Of a DNA stretch of 64,000 nucleotides, positions 23,541 to 36,723 are shown one piece after another. Under the pieces are notes generated by a model. That model searched no databases, was not told where the DNA came from, and worked only from the letters and a program-made list of their open reading frames with translations. Made by a program: the position numbers and the translations under genes. Origin of the DNA: Adiantum capillus-veneris (Eukaryota > Streptophyta > Polypodiopsida > Polypodiales > Pteridaceae); assembly GCA_014529385.2 (NCBI GenBank), contig CM043947.1, positions 104,251,811 to 104,315,810 on the forward strand, in the 5' to 3' direction. Position 1 is the stretch's first letter; each line of letters opens with the position of its first letter.

Positions 23541-24337
23541 CCCTCTGAACGTGCACAGCCTCCGGTCTATGCAAGCAACTCTTCAATCTGCATCTGCTAG
23601 GTACCTTATGCTCTTTTCCATCATCAGACTCACGTAAATGGTAAATATATCAACAATAAAATAAGTCTTATACCCTATCATCAATGTTCTATCTTAATCA
23701 TTAGGTAGCTGCCCATCAAAAATCTCTGAACTGTATCTGCTGTATCTTCAAAGCATTCAAGTATGAAAAACCTGTTTAGTGAACCCCGCCAGATTCAATT
23801 GCTCCAGTTAATGATGCACACGGCTTGATCATTAAGCTCGCTTTAAGAAACCTTGTTAAGCTCAAGTATGCCTTACTCTTTCTGCACACAAAATGACCGT
23901 CAAGTCCTTTAACTCAAGTTCTGGTAGCAGAACCAACTCAAAAGATGTGAAGATACTTCAAAGAAGTCAACTGGAAGCCAGCCATGTAATCTTATTGAAT
24001 GCATAACCAAAAGCTATTCTAACTTAGCATTATCTAAAAACCAAAATCTTGTATCATGCAACCTGCTACAAGAGACATATGGTATCCTCTACATCTGCAA
24101 CTTGCAGTTTGGTAGCCCCCAGGATCAAATGGGATAATAAGGAATTGCCCACACACTGTAGCATCATAATATCCACAGGAGTATACATTTCCTGTACAAG
24201 CAATATCAATCATTTCTGGTGCAAATATGCTACCCCTGGTTCAAATAGTACGCAATTACTATGCATAGTTAATAGTATCCATCCACATTGAATGTGCTCG
24301 TGAATATCCTTAGAATCTCCTGGATCAAACACCACTA
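23541..24337. other. Spacer between G1 and G2
   Basis: No gene recognised. The part next to G2 (24210-24340) continues the - strand frame of G2 (CGAHQCYVVLVVFDPGDS), so it may belong to the original unit beyond the point where copia E interrupts G1. Confidence 0.5.
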
Positions 24338-24514
24338 AGACCACATAGCATTGATGGGCTCCGCAATATACTAGAGCTTCACCTGAAGCATAGTGCAACA
24401 CCCACATCTCATAAACTTTTGGCAACTTAAGCTCGTTACCAGCAAGCATTAAAGAATTCTGACTCCCTTTTACTGGCAACCAAGAAATCACTAACATAAG
24501 CATCAATAGGAATA

Positions 24515-26049
24515 TCATCCAAATCCATCCACATTTGGCACATTGTCCAAGGAAATAAAAAACCATGTGCTTTTATGCAGTGTCAAGGATGATTTAGCAT
24601 CATCACCCCCTCTAGCTTCAAAGACATCACAAAAAACCTTGGGAGTCTCTCGACCTGTATCATCATAGGATTTTTTACCTGTTGGTTTTTCATCTTGATC
24701 ATGAAAAACAACTTTATCCTGTGAATCTTCATCCATAACATCCTTGAGAAAATCACCCTGGGAAGTCTCAATAGTAATCACAACTGTAGGAGTTATCTCC
24801 TCATGCAGCCCATGTACAAGTATAGATGTAGAATACCTGTTGATAACCTGCTCACAATCAACATAATCTAGACGGTCTTCATACTCATCAATATCATCCT
24901 CTGCTTCCTCATCTGCATCCATGTTACTTATCAATCCATCATAGCACTGCAAAGGTTCATCTCGTGCCCTCTTTGAAGAGGTACACGCATCAAAAAGCTC
25001 TTCTATATTGTCATGATCATCTCCTTCAGATCTAGACAAAAAATAATTAATTATAGCATCTTCTTCCATGATAACAGCATTTGCAAACAAATGGTTAGTA
25101 GCAATCATAGGTTCATTGACGTCTTCAGGCTCATCCTGTGCTGGGTCCACAATCTTGGTCACTTCATCAACTACTGTGTATATAGTAGTAGTTTTTTTTA
25201 TGCAGTCATCTGCAACAAACATGTTTTCTTGCGCGATTATAGTGCTGATAGTTTTAGTAATGTTCTATAGAAGCCCATCTACTTGATGAACTCCTTCAAC
25301 ATAACCCATGTCAAGGTCAGCAGCTTGTGACCCACTTGCTGTACAGTCTATGTCTTCACTGAAACCATTATTGGAGGTAGCATCCATGCAAGAAATCTTT
25401 GAAAAAAAATCATATAGGTTTGTTTCAACATTGCATTCATCGTTTACCTTTTCTTCGTTGCTCCAAAAAAGCTCCTCTAAAATTGAATCTGCTACTTCCA
25501 GCTCAACATTTTCTTTGGCTGTACTTCTTGCAGAAATATGCTCCCAAAATTCATCATAGTTAAGGAACTGCATCTGATCCCCTTCACCTTTACTGAAGAC
25601 AATATGGCTTCTTTCAGTAATCTCTTTTATTTCTAGATCTAGAATCCTCGAGCTTTCATAAATAAATTCCTCTCTAAAATAGTCCCACTGTGTAGGATAT
25701 GCTTTTGTCAGTTCTTGAACCTGCTTTTTAAAATCTGATCTTATAACCTCTTCAAAAGCTATAATAATCCAATTTTCTGGAATATTTGGCTCTTCATCTC
25801 TACTTCATAACATGCAATAAAACCTTCTGGATCATATCCTTGAAAATTATGATACTGCTCCCATACAACATCAAGCGCTAGCTTTACAACAACACCAATC
25901 TTCTTTTTTATCTGCATGGCTTTTGCTTCCTGTAGACATCCCTGAAATAATTCCATCATTTTTGTAAAATCTGTAACTGCTTGATTTTTATCAAATCCGT
26001 TGGAATTGAAATTGTCAATAAAGTGCTTCAATTGTTATGGCATCTCCAT
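24515..26049 (-). pseudogene. Gag-like acidic protein of the G unit, copy 2
   Basis: Starts at ATG 26049 with the same premature TAA as copy 1. Conserved blocks: FIDNFNSNGFDKNQ, VWEQYHNFQGYDPEGFIACYE, SQIVFSKGEGDQM-like, YDEFWEHISARSTAKEN, then an acidic stretch (DADEEAEDDIDEYEDR). Shared stop and shared acidic architecture show both copies descend from one already-broken copy, or that the first Met is not the real start. Family unknown. Confidence 0.4.
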
Positions 26050-26785
26050 CTTTACCTCCCACCCCGTCTCGCTTCACGTCGGGTTCACCAAAGATGTCGG
26101 GGTTATGTGTTAGAAACGTGAGCCGGGAAGGTGCCAGGGGCCTCTAGCTGTGTGAGGTGTGAAAGAGAACAAGAACAACAGGTGAAAAAGGCTCTGTCAA
26201 TCACCATAACCTTCAATTAATCAATTTAAGCTCTGAGTACATTCTGCTGGCAATAGCCAAGGTGGGCTGTTAGCAACACCGACACTTGGGTTCACTGATA
26301 TCGAGGAGTTTAGGCTCCCTTTAAAATTACCCAGGCCGTTAATGGCTCCGTGATTTATAAAAAGGGATTAACTAAGTTTAAGATGTCGTCGATGATCAAA
26401 ATTTTCCTCCATGTCGAATTTCCCTGCCTTGAATGTTGTTGAACCCTATATATTTGCACTGCTTTCTATTACCGAGTTCGAGAGAGACCATCCTTGTTTT
26501 CTCCACTTTAGCTTGACTCACAAGGTCGAGAGCAAAAGATTCTAAGTTGCTTCTTTGCTTAGATCTGAGAGCGAGAGGAAGAGTCTCCTTGCTTGTTGAT
26601 TCATCCTCTCCCTGCTTGATATCTCCTGTCTTGTCTTCTCCTTGCTATATCCTCTTGCTTTGGTTCATTTCTCTCACGAGAACAAGAGAAATAACCTTTG
26701 TCTTGCCCTTGTTCAAGATCGAGAGCAAGAGAGTTTGGAGCTTCTTCGTTCAAGCTCGAGAGCAAGCTCTTTTTGCTTGTCCGAG

Positions 26786-26922
<137 letters not shown>

Positions 26923-28365
26923 TCCCTTTGCTTATGCACGAGAGACTCCCTTCTCCTCCTCCTCCTCCTCCTCGATACCCTTCGCATGCCGAGGACCAAG
27001 AGAGAGAGAACGCTTTGCTTGCTTGCTCAAGTACGACCCGAGAGCTCCTCTTGCTTGTTCGTTCTCTTCTTCTTCAATGCCTCTTACCCTTGTCGTTCTC
27101 CTCTTCCTCGTTCAAAATATTCCTCCTCCTGGTTTTGTTTGCCCTAAAAACCCCCCTATTTTAAGCCCCTTAGCAACGACGGCGCCGTTGTTGCTAGGGC
27201 CGTGGGAAGCGAGGCAGATGACGTGGTAGGGACGGATACTGACCAACATGGAATGCTTTGCAATTAGCGCCAAAAAGCACCGCCTTGGCCTGCTCTCCCA
27301 CTTTCATTTCATGTCCGAGCTACATCTAGCACGGCGAGAGCTTCTCTGTCGCTGCCTGCGCCATCCCTTGCCGCTCACGCCATGGCCTTCTTTGCTTTTT
27401 ATTTGCCTTCACACTGCTTACCCTATTGGCTGTCCATTTCAATGGTTTTGGGCGGCCAATGGATTTTATGGGCGGGCGGCTTTTGTAAGGGCATCACATT
27501 TGACATACATGCCGGCCAAGGCCTCCATGAGATGACATTTTGGACTATGAGCTCATCAAGGGCTTTTTGTGCTTTCGTAACAGCATCATATTAGGCATAT
27601 ATATTCACCCGAGCAAATCAATACCAAGAAACTCCTTTCTCCAGTAGTCCTTTACTAACAATATCTTCGTGAATCTTATTGCCCATAACAACATCTTGAA
27701 TAATGCCACAATTACCCAGCTCCGCAGTGCCTACAACTGACACCGGACTCTGCCTGCCATGCTGTAAATCCCTTTAGACTTCTCAAACTGCAAAAAATGC
27801 ATACAAACCTTGCCGAGGCTATAAAATTCCCAGATGGCACACCGACTGAGAGAACTGGACTAGTATGGAACCGGCCCCCGGTAATTCTTTAACGGCCAAT
27901 AACTTGGCAACTGTAACTCAGATCACTGATCTGAAAAGACCCACGATATCTACAAAGTGAGCACTTTAGGCCCATGCAATCATTTCATTTCTGTCCCCTC
28001 AACTACAGTTGCCCAATCCGGTATGGATCTACAATCGACTTAAGCTTCAAACTGCCAGAACTTCTTCACCGTAGCTCCAATCGACGAGCAGTAAAGAGTC
28101 AAGACAGGCCTGTAGAGAACTTCAAGCAGTGCAGTTCTAGATCATAATGTCCCATCTTTTCTCACTTCAAGCATACTCATTTTTGGCATCATTGAGGCAT
28201 CTGTTGGCCCTTTTAAGCCGCATTTGGCATACATTAATCATTAAACTTGGCTTGTTAACAAGCGCTAATCACTGCTCACTAAATGTGTAGGCTTCAAAGA
28301 AGCTTAGCTTGCATGAGTCTCTGCTCTTTTTCTCCTCATGGCAGCAGAGCTGCATGACAACTCCA

Positions 28366-29053
28366 ATCATGTTCCGTGCTTTTTAGTAAATATCACGTAT
28401 CCCTACCTTCTCTCCCAAACGGTGCGACATCCTTCTCCTCTCTCTCTCTCCATTTCCCCGGCTACCCCTCGGCGAGACTCAGCTCTAAGTGTAAAAGGCA
28501 AGCTCCCGACAATGTCGGCATTTTTCTAGATGGCTTAACCCATCTTACATAACTATGTTGAATCTTTGTGAGGGTGAGTGTTTAAGTCCTCTACCTCTCT
28601 TTTGTGAGGGAAAGAGAAAGGGGAAGAGAGAAACTCCAAGGAGGTTGCAGTGGGAGGAATCTCTCTAATGATTGAATATAATATATGAGGAGCCAAATAA
28701 ATAAGTGACATAGTTATTAAAAATAAAAAGAAGTGGATACATCGTCTAATTTCCTTTAAGATTAGAGATGTTAAATAAATAATGATAAATGTATTTTTCT
28801 AGAATAGAGTGTTTCAAGACGTTGAGTATCTCCTATAGACTACTGAGGGCAATAGTTTTTTGGTCCAACTTGACCCTCTATGTAGCATGTCTTTCGTTAA
28901 CTTCCAATTCTTAGAATTCAAAGTGGAATTTTGTACCTTCACCTACTCCACCTACTGTTGGAGCTCCTTGATGATTTTTGAATATGTTCTCTTGTGCATT
29001 CCTCTTCAATCAAATATCCTTTAATTGAAATTCTTTCTTTCCTTTGTGCCTCA
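28366..29053. other. Non-coding sequence left of copia F
   Basis: No gene recognised. From about 28540 it is AT-rich and probably belongs to the 3' non-coding part of the old gypsy L/H, because it forms the left target flank (CCTCA) of copia F and that target continues at 34574. Confidence 0.4.
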
Positions 29054-29276
29054 TGTTGGAATTAGGGTTGCAGAGAAACACACACAGCTTAGAGAAGACG
29101 AAGGAAGCTCAAGGCACACAATAGAGAGTGTGTTACTTAGTGTGCAATGGAAAGATAGATAGCCCTGTGATGGGAGTATATACAATGCACGGGGGAAAAA
29201 ACCTCCTAAAGAGGGAAAAATGCCCTGGTGGTCCTAGTGTGTTCAGACGCATCACTACCACATGTATATGGTAACA
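29054..29276 (-). repeat. Copia F terminal 3' LTR
   Basis: 223 bp, TGTTGGAATTAGGG to ATGGTAACA in + strand reading; close to the 5' LTR at 34347-34573. Confidence 0.92.
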
Positions 29277-29372
29277 AATCCCCCATGGAGTGATGCGGTG
29301 AACAAGAGCTGGCACATGAGTAAAGGGAAGTGCCATGCCCTGAGGACAAGATCAGTCCACAAAGGGGAGTAA
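29277..29372 (-). pseudogene. Copia F duplicated pol 3' end
   Basis: Encodes GLLPFVD and stop, plus the non-coding tail before the 3' LTR. The same segment occurs again before the internal LTR. It begins at GGGC, a 4-base microhomology with the foreign flank. Confidence 0.8.
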
Positions 29373-29417
29373 GCCCATCAATGCTATGTGTGTTGCGGAG
29401 CCCATCAATGCTATGTG
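29373..29417 (-). other. Transduced flank of copia E inside copia F
   Basis: On the - strand the first 27 bases after the internal LTR are identical to the 27 bases after the LTR of copy E (20450-20476). They include the C that distinguishes E's flank from G2 (CGCAACA against CGCAATA). The first 18 bases (CACATAGCATTGATGGGC) are then repeated before pol sequence resumes. Confidence 0.8.
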
Positions 29418-29642
29418 TGCTGGAATTAGGGTTGCAGAGAAACGCACACAGCTTGGAGAAGATGAAGGAAGCTCAAGGCACACAATAGAGAGATTTTTAC
29501 TTAGTGTGCAATGGAAAGATAGATATCCCTAGAGTGATGGGCGTAATACAATGCAAGGGGGGGAAAACCTTTTAAAGAGGAAAAAATGCCCCGGCGGTCC
29601 TAGTTTATTCACACACATCACTACCATATGTATGTGGTAACA
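29418..29642 (-). repeat. Copia F internal LTR
   Basis: 225 bp. It shares with the LTR of copy E a GCTTGGAGAAGATGAAGG segment and TTTAAAGAGG in place of the CTCCTAAAGAGG seen in the outer LTRs. Confidence 0.88.
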
Positions 29643-29709
29643 AATCCCGCCTGGAGTGATGCGGTAAGCGAGAGCTGGCACATGAGTAAAGGAAAGTGCA
29701 ATGCCGTGA

Positions 29710-31355
29710 GGACATGATCGGTCCACAAAGGGGAGTAAACCCAAAGCTTTGAGGAAAGCATCAAGCTTCTCATGAGACAATGCCTTTGTGAAAAGATCTG
29801 CAAGGTTGTCCTGTGTTGGCACATAAGCCAAGCTGACCTCTCCTGCTGAGAGCCTCTCCGTGACATATTGGTAAAGCACCTCAATGTGCTTTGTGCGAGC
29901 ATGAAAACTGGGTTCCTCGCAACTGCCAATGCGCTCTGACTACCAGTGTAGATAGTGTTGGCAGTGTCCTGTCCAACACCCAAATCAGCCAGAAGGCATC
30001 TGAGCCATACACATTCAACCATGGCTGTGAAGACTGCTCTGTACTCAGCCTCACAACTCAAAGTGTCCACAGTAGTTTGCTTCTTGCTCAACCATGATAT
30101 ACATGAATTGCCAAGCATGAAAGGAAAACCACTTATGGACACTCGTGTGTCAAAACAACCAGCCCAACTTGAGTCCAAAAAAGCATGTAAGTGTGGCGGC
30201 AATGATCCCCCGCTGGGATAAAACAAGCCAAGGTGTAAAGTGCCACTAAGGTAGCAAAAAATCATCTTGACAACGTGCCAATTCTTAGACCTTGGGCTAT
30301 GCATAAATCTGTGGACTTGTGAGACTGCAAACTGAATATCCGTCCTTGTGTTGCATACATAAGTGATGCATCCAACAACAGTTTGGTAACGAGTGACATC
30401 AAAAGGATTAACAGCATCATGAAGACTCAATTTTAAACCTGTTTCCATGGGAGTGGCAATAGGTTTACAATCCTCAAGTCCAAACTTACATAGCAATGTC
30501 TCTATGTAACTTTTTTGACACAAGGCAATACCACCATCACACTGCTTAAATTGTATACCCAAGTAATGATGCAATAGCCCCAAATATTTCATCTTGAAAG
30601 TAGCATTCAGATCACTCTTAAATTCAGCAAAATATGTCTCTCATTTGGTCCAGTGATCAGCAAATCATCAACATAAAGAACCACGATGAGAAATACATCA
30701 CCCTCACGCTTTACATACAATGTGCTTTCTGTTGGACTGTTACGAAAGCCTTGTTTGACCAAATGAGTGTCAGCTTTCTCATACCAAGCACGAGGAGATT
30801 GCTTCAACCCATACAAATCCTTGTTACATTTGCACACTTTGTCCTCTTGTCCTTTTATGACAAAACCGCGAGGCTGCGTTACATAAAATTCCTCAAATAT
30901 GTCACCATTCAAGAAAGCAGTAACAATGTCTGATTCATGTACATTCCAACCAAAATGAGTTGCCAGTGCACATAGAAAACGCACAGTAGTCATACGACAA
31001 CTGGGAGCAAAATTTTCTTCAAAATATATGCCTTTTTGTTGTGCATAACCCTTTGCAACAAATCGAGCCTTATGGCGATCAATCTCACCATCCAGCTTGC
31101 GTTTCAACTTGTAAACCCACTTCATACCAATGCCTTTTTTCCAAGAGGCAAATCACATAAAGTCCATGTGTCATTTTCTATAAGTGCATCATATTCTGAT
31201 TGCATGGCAGCCATCCAATTTTTTGAATTCTGTGCTTCATCAAAAGACAGAGGCTCCTCAACATCATGTAAACTAGACACAGCCAAAGCATAACAATCTG
31301 ATGCATAAGATGCATGGCGAGAGCCTGAACGAGTACGAATAGACAAAGGTCAAAG
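29710..31355 (-). pseudogene. Copia F reverse transcriptase and RNase H
   Basis: Continues pol after a small deletion near 31355. Reverse transcriptase motifs: KWVYKLKRK, ESDIVTAFLNG, YGLKQSPRAW, YVDDLLITGPNE. RNase H motifs: DSSWAGCFDT, LSCEAEYRAVF, YTGSQSALAVARNP, YVPTQDNLADLFTKAL. Single-base frameshifts lie near 31130, 30640 and 29915. The one near 30640 is shared with copy E. Confidence 0.9.
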
Positions 31356-33984
31356 TGTGCACCAGCCATTTTGGCATACCTCTAGCCTGGTCATTTTCAG
31401 CCCTTTCCTCATCAAGTACATCATGTACATCTGCATCAGTAATAGGCTGATCTAAAACATTTTCAGAAACCCCCATAGACTGTACATTTGCCTCATTGGA
31501 ACTTACATTCGTATTTCCACCACTGAAAAGAGGCAACAAAGTGTCATAAATGTCCTGTGAGCTTACATTACTGTCTCTAGTACATGACAGCAAGGGCTGA
31601 ACAGAATCTTCCACAAACACTACATCCCGAGAAACCAGAATACGTTTTGTTTGCGGATGATACAGCCTGTAACCTTTGCTTTCAGCACTATAACCAACAA
31701 AAATACATTTGACAGCCTTATCATCCAATTTTCTGCGCTGCACTTGTGGCACCAAAGCATATGCCAAACAGCCAAAAACACGCATGTGCTCAATAGAAGG
31801 TTTTCTATCATGCCGTGCTCCATATGGAGTAATAGACTGCAAAGCTTTCGTAGGACACCTGTTAAGTATATAAGTGGCACACATGATGGCCTCAAGCCAA
31901 AAAGAATGCGGTAAAGCTTGACTTTTGACCATACATCGTGCCATTTCCGTCAGTGACCTGTTTTTCCTCTCAGCAACACCATTTTGCTCAGGCGTATAAG
32001 GCACTGTACATTGGTGTTTTATCCCACGACTAGCCAGAAATGCATTAAATTCATGAGACATATACTCCCCCCCTCGATCGGAACGGAGGGTGTCCATAGT
32101 ACATTTCGAGACATTTTCAGCCATAGCCAGAAATTGTTTGAAGCACATAAAAACTTCGGACTTCGCTTTAAGCGGAAATACCCATGCATGCCTGGAGTAA
32201 TCATCAATGAAAGTCACGAAGTACAGGTAATTGCCTAAGGACGGAGTTTGCATGGGCCCACAAATATCACTATGCACAAGCTGCAACCTGCATGTGGCGC
32301 GAACTGAACCATCCTTTGGAAATTTAGAACGCTGCATCTTACCCAAAATACAGCCTTCACAAACATGTTTGACAGGTGCTTCAAGAGGTGGTAAAGAAGC
32401 AACCATATCAGATTTTTGCAAACCCAGCAATTTGGCAAAATTCAGATGACCAAAACGTGCATGCCAAAGTTTTGCATCTGAAATAGCCCTTGAATCTGCA
32501 ACAGCATTTGCAAAATTTTGTCCACACTTGTCATACAAAGTGAGCTTATACAACCCATGGCACAAAAGCCCAGATGCAATAATTTCATCACCAAAACTGA
32601 GATCATGAACTGTACATCTGTCATCTACAAATTTGACTACAAGTCCAAGTCTAGCAAGTGCGGATACAAACAAGAGATTCTTCTTGATCCCAGGTACATA
32701 AAGTGCATCAACAAGTGTGAAGGAACTGCCATTAGCAGCAGTGAGCACAATCTTTCCAACTCCCTGAACTGGATAAGAGGCGTTGTTGGCACAAGTGACT
32801 AAATTCCCATGAGGGACAGACTCAAGAGAGGTAAACAATTCACGATGTGAGGTAATGTGCTTTGTAGCACCACTGTCAAAATACCACACATGTGAATCTG
32901 CAGCAACTGACAAGCATGCATCATGGACATCAGGATTGTAAGTGCACTCTGTGCTAAAATCCCATTCTGCATCAACATTAGCAACACAGTCTCCTTTCAC
33001 AGAAGACTCAACAATGGCTGCATTTGTAGTGGAACCAGCATTTGCAGTGGAACCACCCTCTTTATTCTTAGCCTCTTTGGCCTTCAACTTAGGACACGAC
33101 TTGATCAAGTGATCATTGTCTTTACAATAATGGCAACGCATCTTCTTTTTGCCCTTATCACCAGAATTGCCAGACAAAGTACTGCCAGCAGAAGCATTAG
33201 GAACATAATTTTTGCCACTCGCAGCTGAACCATAAGAAGTGGTTGCAGTACTGTTACCACCCTTTCTTTGAGAAGCAATAAAGGCGTGTTCAACTGCACG
33301 TTGCCTAGTCCTGTTTTTTCTAGAAAGTGACTCTTGCAACAGCAATGTGCATAATGCATCAAACTTGACAACTTCAGGATTTCCTTGGGTCATCAGTCTC
33401 CAAGTACTAGCAAAAGTCTGGTAGGAATCTGGTAAGGCATCAAGAACAGTCTGCACAAGGGAACTGTCTGAAATGACTTCACCTGCAAAAATAAGCTGCT
33501 CATTGATATCCTTGACACTAGCAAGGAAAGTGTCCATATCATCTTTCTCATGCATAATCTTCGACTCCAGCTCTTTACGCAGCAAAGCAATTTTAGCCTC
33601 ATTGCGGCTTGCGTAAAGACCTGCTAGAATATCCCAAGCCTGTTTTGCAGATTTTGCTGAACGGATGTGAGGAACAATGGTGCGCTTCACAAACAACGCA
33701 ATCAATGCATGAGCCTGCGCATCCTTAACATCCCAACGAGCTTGTTCTGTCGTAGGCAAAACAACTCTAACAGCTGCAATCCTTGCAGCAAGACCTACAA
33801 CATCCTCAACATCGCCTACATCCTCATAACCAGGACGTACATCAGTGCCCTGCACAATGTTCCAGACACCTTTTGACACAAGAACATGTTGCATCATATA
33901 AGCCCACATAGGGTAGTTGTCCCCATCCAACCTGTCCTCAGCAACAAACATCTTGAACACATCTGTGTTGTTGTTGTTAGCCAT
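31356..33984 (-). pseudogene. Copia F gag, protease and integrase
   Basis: About 875 codons from ATG 33984 (MANNNNTDVFKMF) without a break. UBN2-type gag (DGDNYPMWAYMMQHVL), zinc knuckle CHYCKDNDHLIKSC, protease YFDSGATKHIT, pre-integrase LWHARFGHLNF and CEGCILGKMQ, integrase core LVHSDICGPM, LRSDRGGEYMS and EQNGVAERKN. An upstream in-frame leucine/isoleucine codon stretch extends the open frame to 34044, but the MANNNN start is preferred because it lies just downstream of the leader. A deletion at 31355 shifts the frame into a false C-terminus. Confidence 0.93.
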
Positions 33985-34332
33985 GGTAAATGCTGCACCT
34001 GATGTGAAAACTGCCCAAAAATAGGAGAAACGGAGCGGGAACAACCTGTGCTATATAGCACAAACTGTAGAAGACTATAAGGCACCTGTTATGCAAAAAT
34101 TGGCACTAACAAAAATTCTGCACAAAATGATGAAATAGCCTGTGCAGTACTGCTTGTAGTGGAAACGGAGGCCGAAATGAGCCCAAATCAAAATTCTGAG
34201 CAGACCAAGCTCTTGGAGATCTCCCAGAATATTTGTCGACATGCGAACACTCGCCAAAGCTCACTGAAATCGGAGAAAGTGAGCAGGCGTGTACTGGAGC
34301 AGCTGGCGACTAAGCCCGGGAGGACGTGACCT

Positions 34333-34344
34333 GCTCTGATACCA
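34333..34344 (-). other. Copia F primer-binding site
   Basis: TGGTATCAGAGC on the - strand, next to the 5' LTR; initiator tRNA-Met type. Confidence 0.92.
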
Positions 34345-34346
34345 AT

Positions 34347-34573
34347 TGTTGGAATTAGGGTGGCAGAGAAACACACACAGCTTAGAGAAGACGAAGGAAG
34401 CTCAAGGCACACAATAGAGAGTGTGTTACTTAGTGTGCAATGGAAAGATAGATAGCCCTAGAGTGATGGGTGTATATACAATGCACGGGGGAAAAAACCT
34501 CCTAAAGAGGGAAAAAATGCCCCGGCGGTCCTAGTGTGTTCACACACATCACTACCACATGTATATGGTAACA
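34347..34573 (-). repeat. Copia F 5' LTR
   Basis: 227 bp, TGTTGGAATTAGGGTGG to ATGGTAACA in + strand reading. Confidence 0.93.
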
Positions 34574-34578
34574 CCTCA

Positions 34579-36584
34579 GACAACTATTTTGTGCTTAAGC
34601 TCTTCTTATAGACAGGTGATGTCAAACTTCTTGACTGCAGTCTATGCTTTCATCATTTGTCTAGTAGCATTGGCAAATGTATTTCACCCTGTTTGGATTG
34701 TTCCTACACATCCATATGTAATGGTTTTTGGATCTATCTTATTAGTACTATAATTGAGCATTAGGACCTTGTAGGGTACCGATAATTTCTAAGATGCATC
34801 GATTACCATGCCTCCTGCCGGTCTATTCTTCTAAAGTGCTTGCAACCGATTAATTGATGTTTCTACACTAGTGGATGTAGCAATGGTGGCTTATTCTTAT
34901 GTGTTTTCTTGCTTTGGACTCTCTTGCAACTCAATGACAATCTCTGGAGTGGTGCTAAGAAACACAAGTGTACTTGCAGGTGATGTCCAAAGAGCTTGTT
35001 TAGAAGCAATTGCTGATGTGTTCTCACAATAGTTGATGTGGTCATAGACTTCTTAGTTTGAGCACTAATTCGATCCTAGAATTCTTTGGTCAATTTCTAT
35101 TTCTTTGTGGCTTGCTCAGATGTGTTAGGCGCTTTGGCCTTTCTAAGATCCCTCTTTGCCATGACTATAACCAAAGTCATTGACTCTATTTGAGGCTCTA
35201 GATCACTTGTCTAGTCCTTTGGGACTTTAGCTCCACTGATCTTCAACATCACGTTATGTACATTGACATGAGGTGGCGGTGCTCAGTAGAAAAACTACCA
35301 CACATGCTAGGCTTTGAACTAATTTTGTGTTTTAAATTTGTCAAATTGGGTGATATCACTACTTAAGAGTATTGAGCGCAGATAATGACCGCCTTGCTAT
35401 GGTCTAGGCCAAAAGCATGCTGAATCATTTTTCAGATACAAAAATAGGGTTGTTCTTTAAAGTGATGGTCTTAGCAAAAAACTTTTAAGCTGCTCTATTT
35501 TCTTGTGCCAAGACTGGAATTCGTTGACCACAAATCCTTGCATTTCTTCCTGGATTGAGCAGTTTTGGTTAGAAAAATGTTGATGGCATTTGTATGCAAA
35601 GTTGCGGTTTTTGGTTAAAGGGAAACATGAGTACATGGGATATTGCTCAACAATCACCTAAATATTTTTTCCATTAACAATGATTGTCCCAATGCTAGCT
35701 TCAAATGTGTCTATGAGCTGTTGGATTTATATTGTCATCGAAAGACAATCTGGTAGCTTTCACCACAACCTGCGTACCCCATGTCTGTAAAAAATCTCTT
35801 TCCCTTTATTAAAGACATACTTGCTAATGTTTTGGTGAGTGATTGTAGATTGTGACTCCACACATGGATCAATCCTTCCTCGAGTTAGCTATGGAATGAT
35901 TTTCTCATCAAGCACATCCTACATGGCTTGAGAAGAAATGGCACCTCTTTTTATCATCTCTAAACTCTACGACAAGCTATGTGTGGAGAAGGAGAACTCA
36001 CTAGAAGAAGATGGTGATCTAAACCATGAGAACTTAGGTGAGTAGATGCACATTGTAGCTAGAGGGGAAGGAGATACAACATGAGTGTTTTTAGAAGGAC
36101 GCTTTGTATTCATGGGGGATGAAGGAATGATCAGGAGGTCCACACCCTCCTCATAGTTACTCTCATTCAAGTCATGAATGCTTCACTCTTTGCATATCTT
36201 GAGATTATAGTAGTCATTATTGACATGACATCCATGCATTGGTCTGCCCTTTGATGATTACTAAGGGGATACCCAAAAAGATACGGTCTTTAATGCACTA
36301 TCAACGATAGTTATGAATTTTAGATGCCTTGTGATTATCCCCTATCCAATTCTAAACTCTAATGACCTCAAATCATGATTTGCATCCCTTCCTTCATTTA
36401 TCCCTACCCCTTTTGGTCTAACCAAGAACAAATCTAATGGGGGATCCTTACCTTGGACATCTGGTGCCTAGATAAATCCTGCAATTTGATTGTACCATTC
36501 AAGAAGACCCTGTCCATCTCATATGGTCCTGACCATGCCATCTTCAGGTTGGGTCTATTTGGGCCTAATTTTGAATGATATAAT
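34579..36584 (-). pseudogene. Old Ty3/gypsy element, 3' part (L)
   Basis: The first 150 bp on the - strand (36584-36430) encode the C-terminal integrase module (YHSKLGPNRPNLKMAWSGPY, then FLNGTIKLQDL). That frame joins in phase to the integrase at 62305 once copia K and one target copy are removed. Downstream there are only short frames (for example 36170-35967), so this is the non-coding 3' region or a decayed extra ORF. It continues beyond copia F to the left of 29053. Confidence 0.65.
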
Positions 36585-36668
36585 TGTTAGGAAATAAGAC
36601 GTAGCTAAATAGATAATTGAGTAGATTACTTAATGGAGAGACACAGATTTACATACACGAGATTATAG

Positions 36669-36723
<55 letters not shown>

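Larger units (their letters stand above)
29054..34573 (-). mobile_element. Ty1/copia element, family 1 (F), full length with an extra internal LTR
   Basis: 5.52 kb flanked by a perfect target duplication CCTCA (29049-29053 and 34574-34578). Order on the - strand: 5' LTR, PBS, gag, protease, integrase, reverse transcriptase, RNase H, an internal LTR (29418-29642), 45 bp of foreign flank (29373-29417), a second copy of the pol 3' end, and the terminal 3' LTR. The two outer LTRs resemble each other more than either resembles the internal one, which matches copy E. The element is a recombinant that still integrated as one unit. Confidence 0.93.

Noticed and set aside
27248-27594. Open frame in the G2-specific 900-bp stretch
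   Set aside because: 95 codons, no recognisable motif, no start context or conservation to compare, since G1 lacks the segment.
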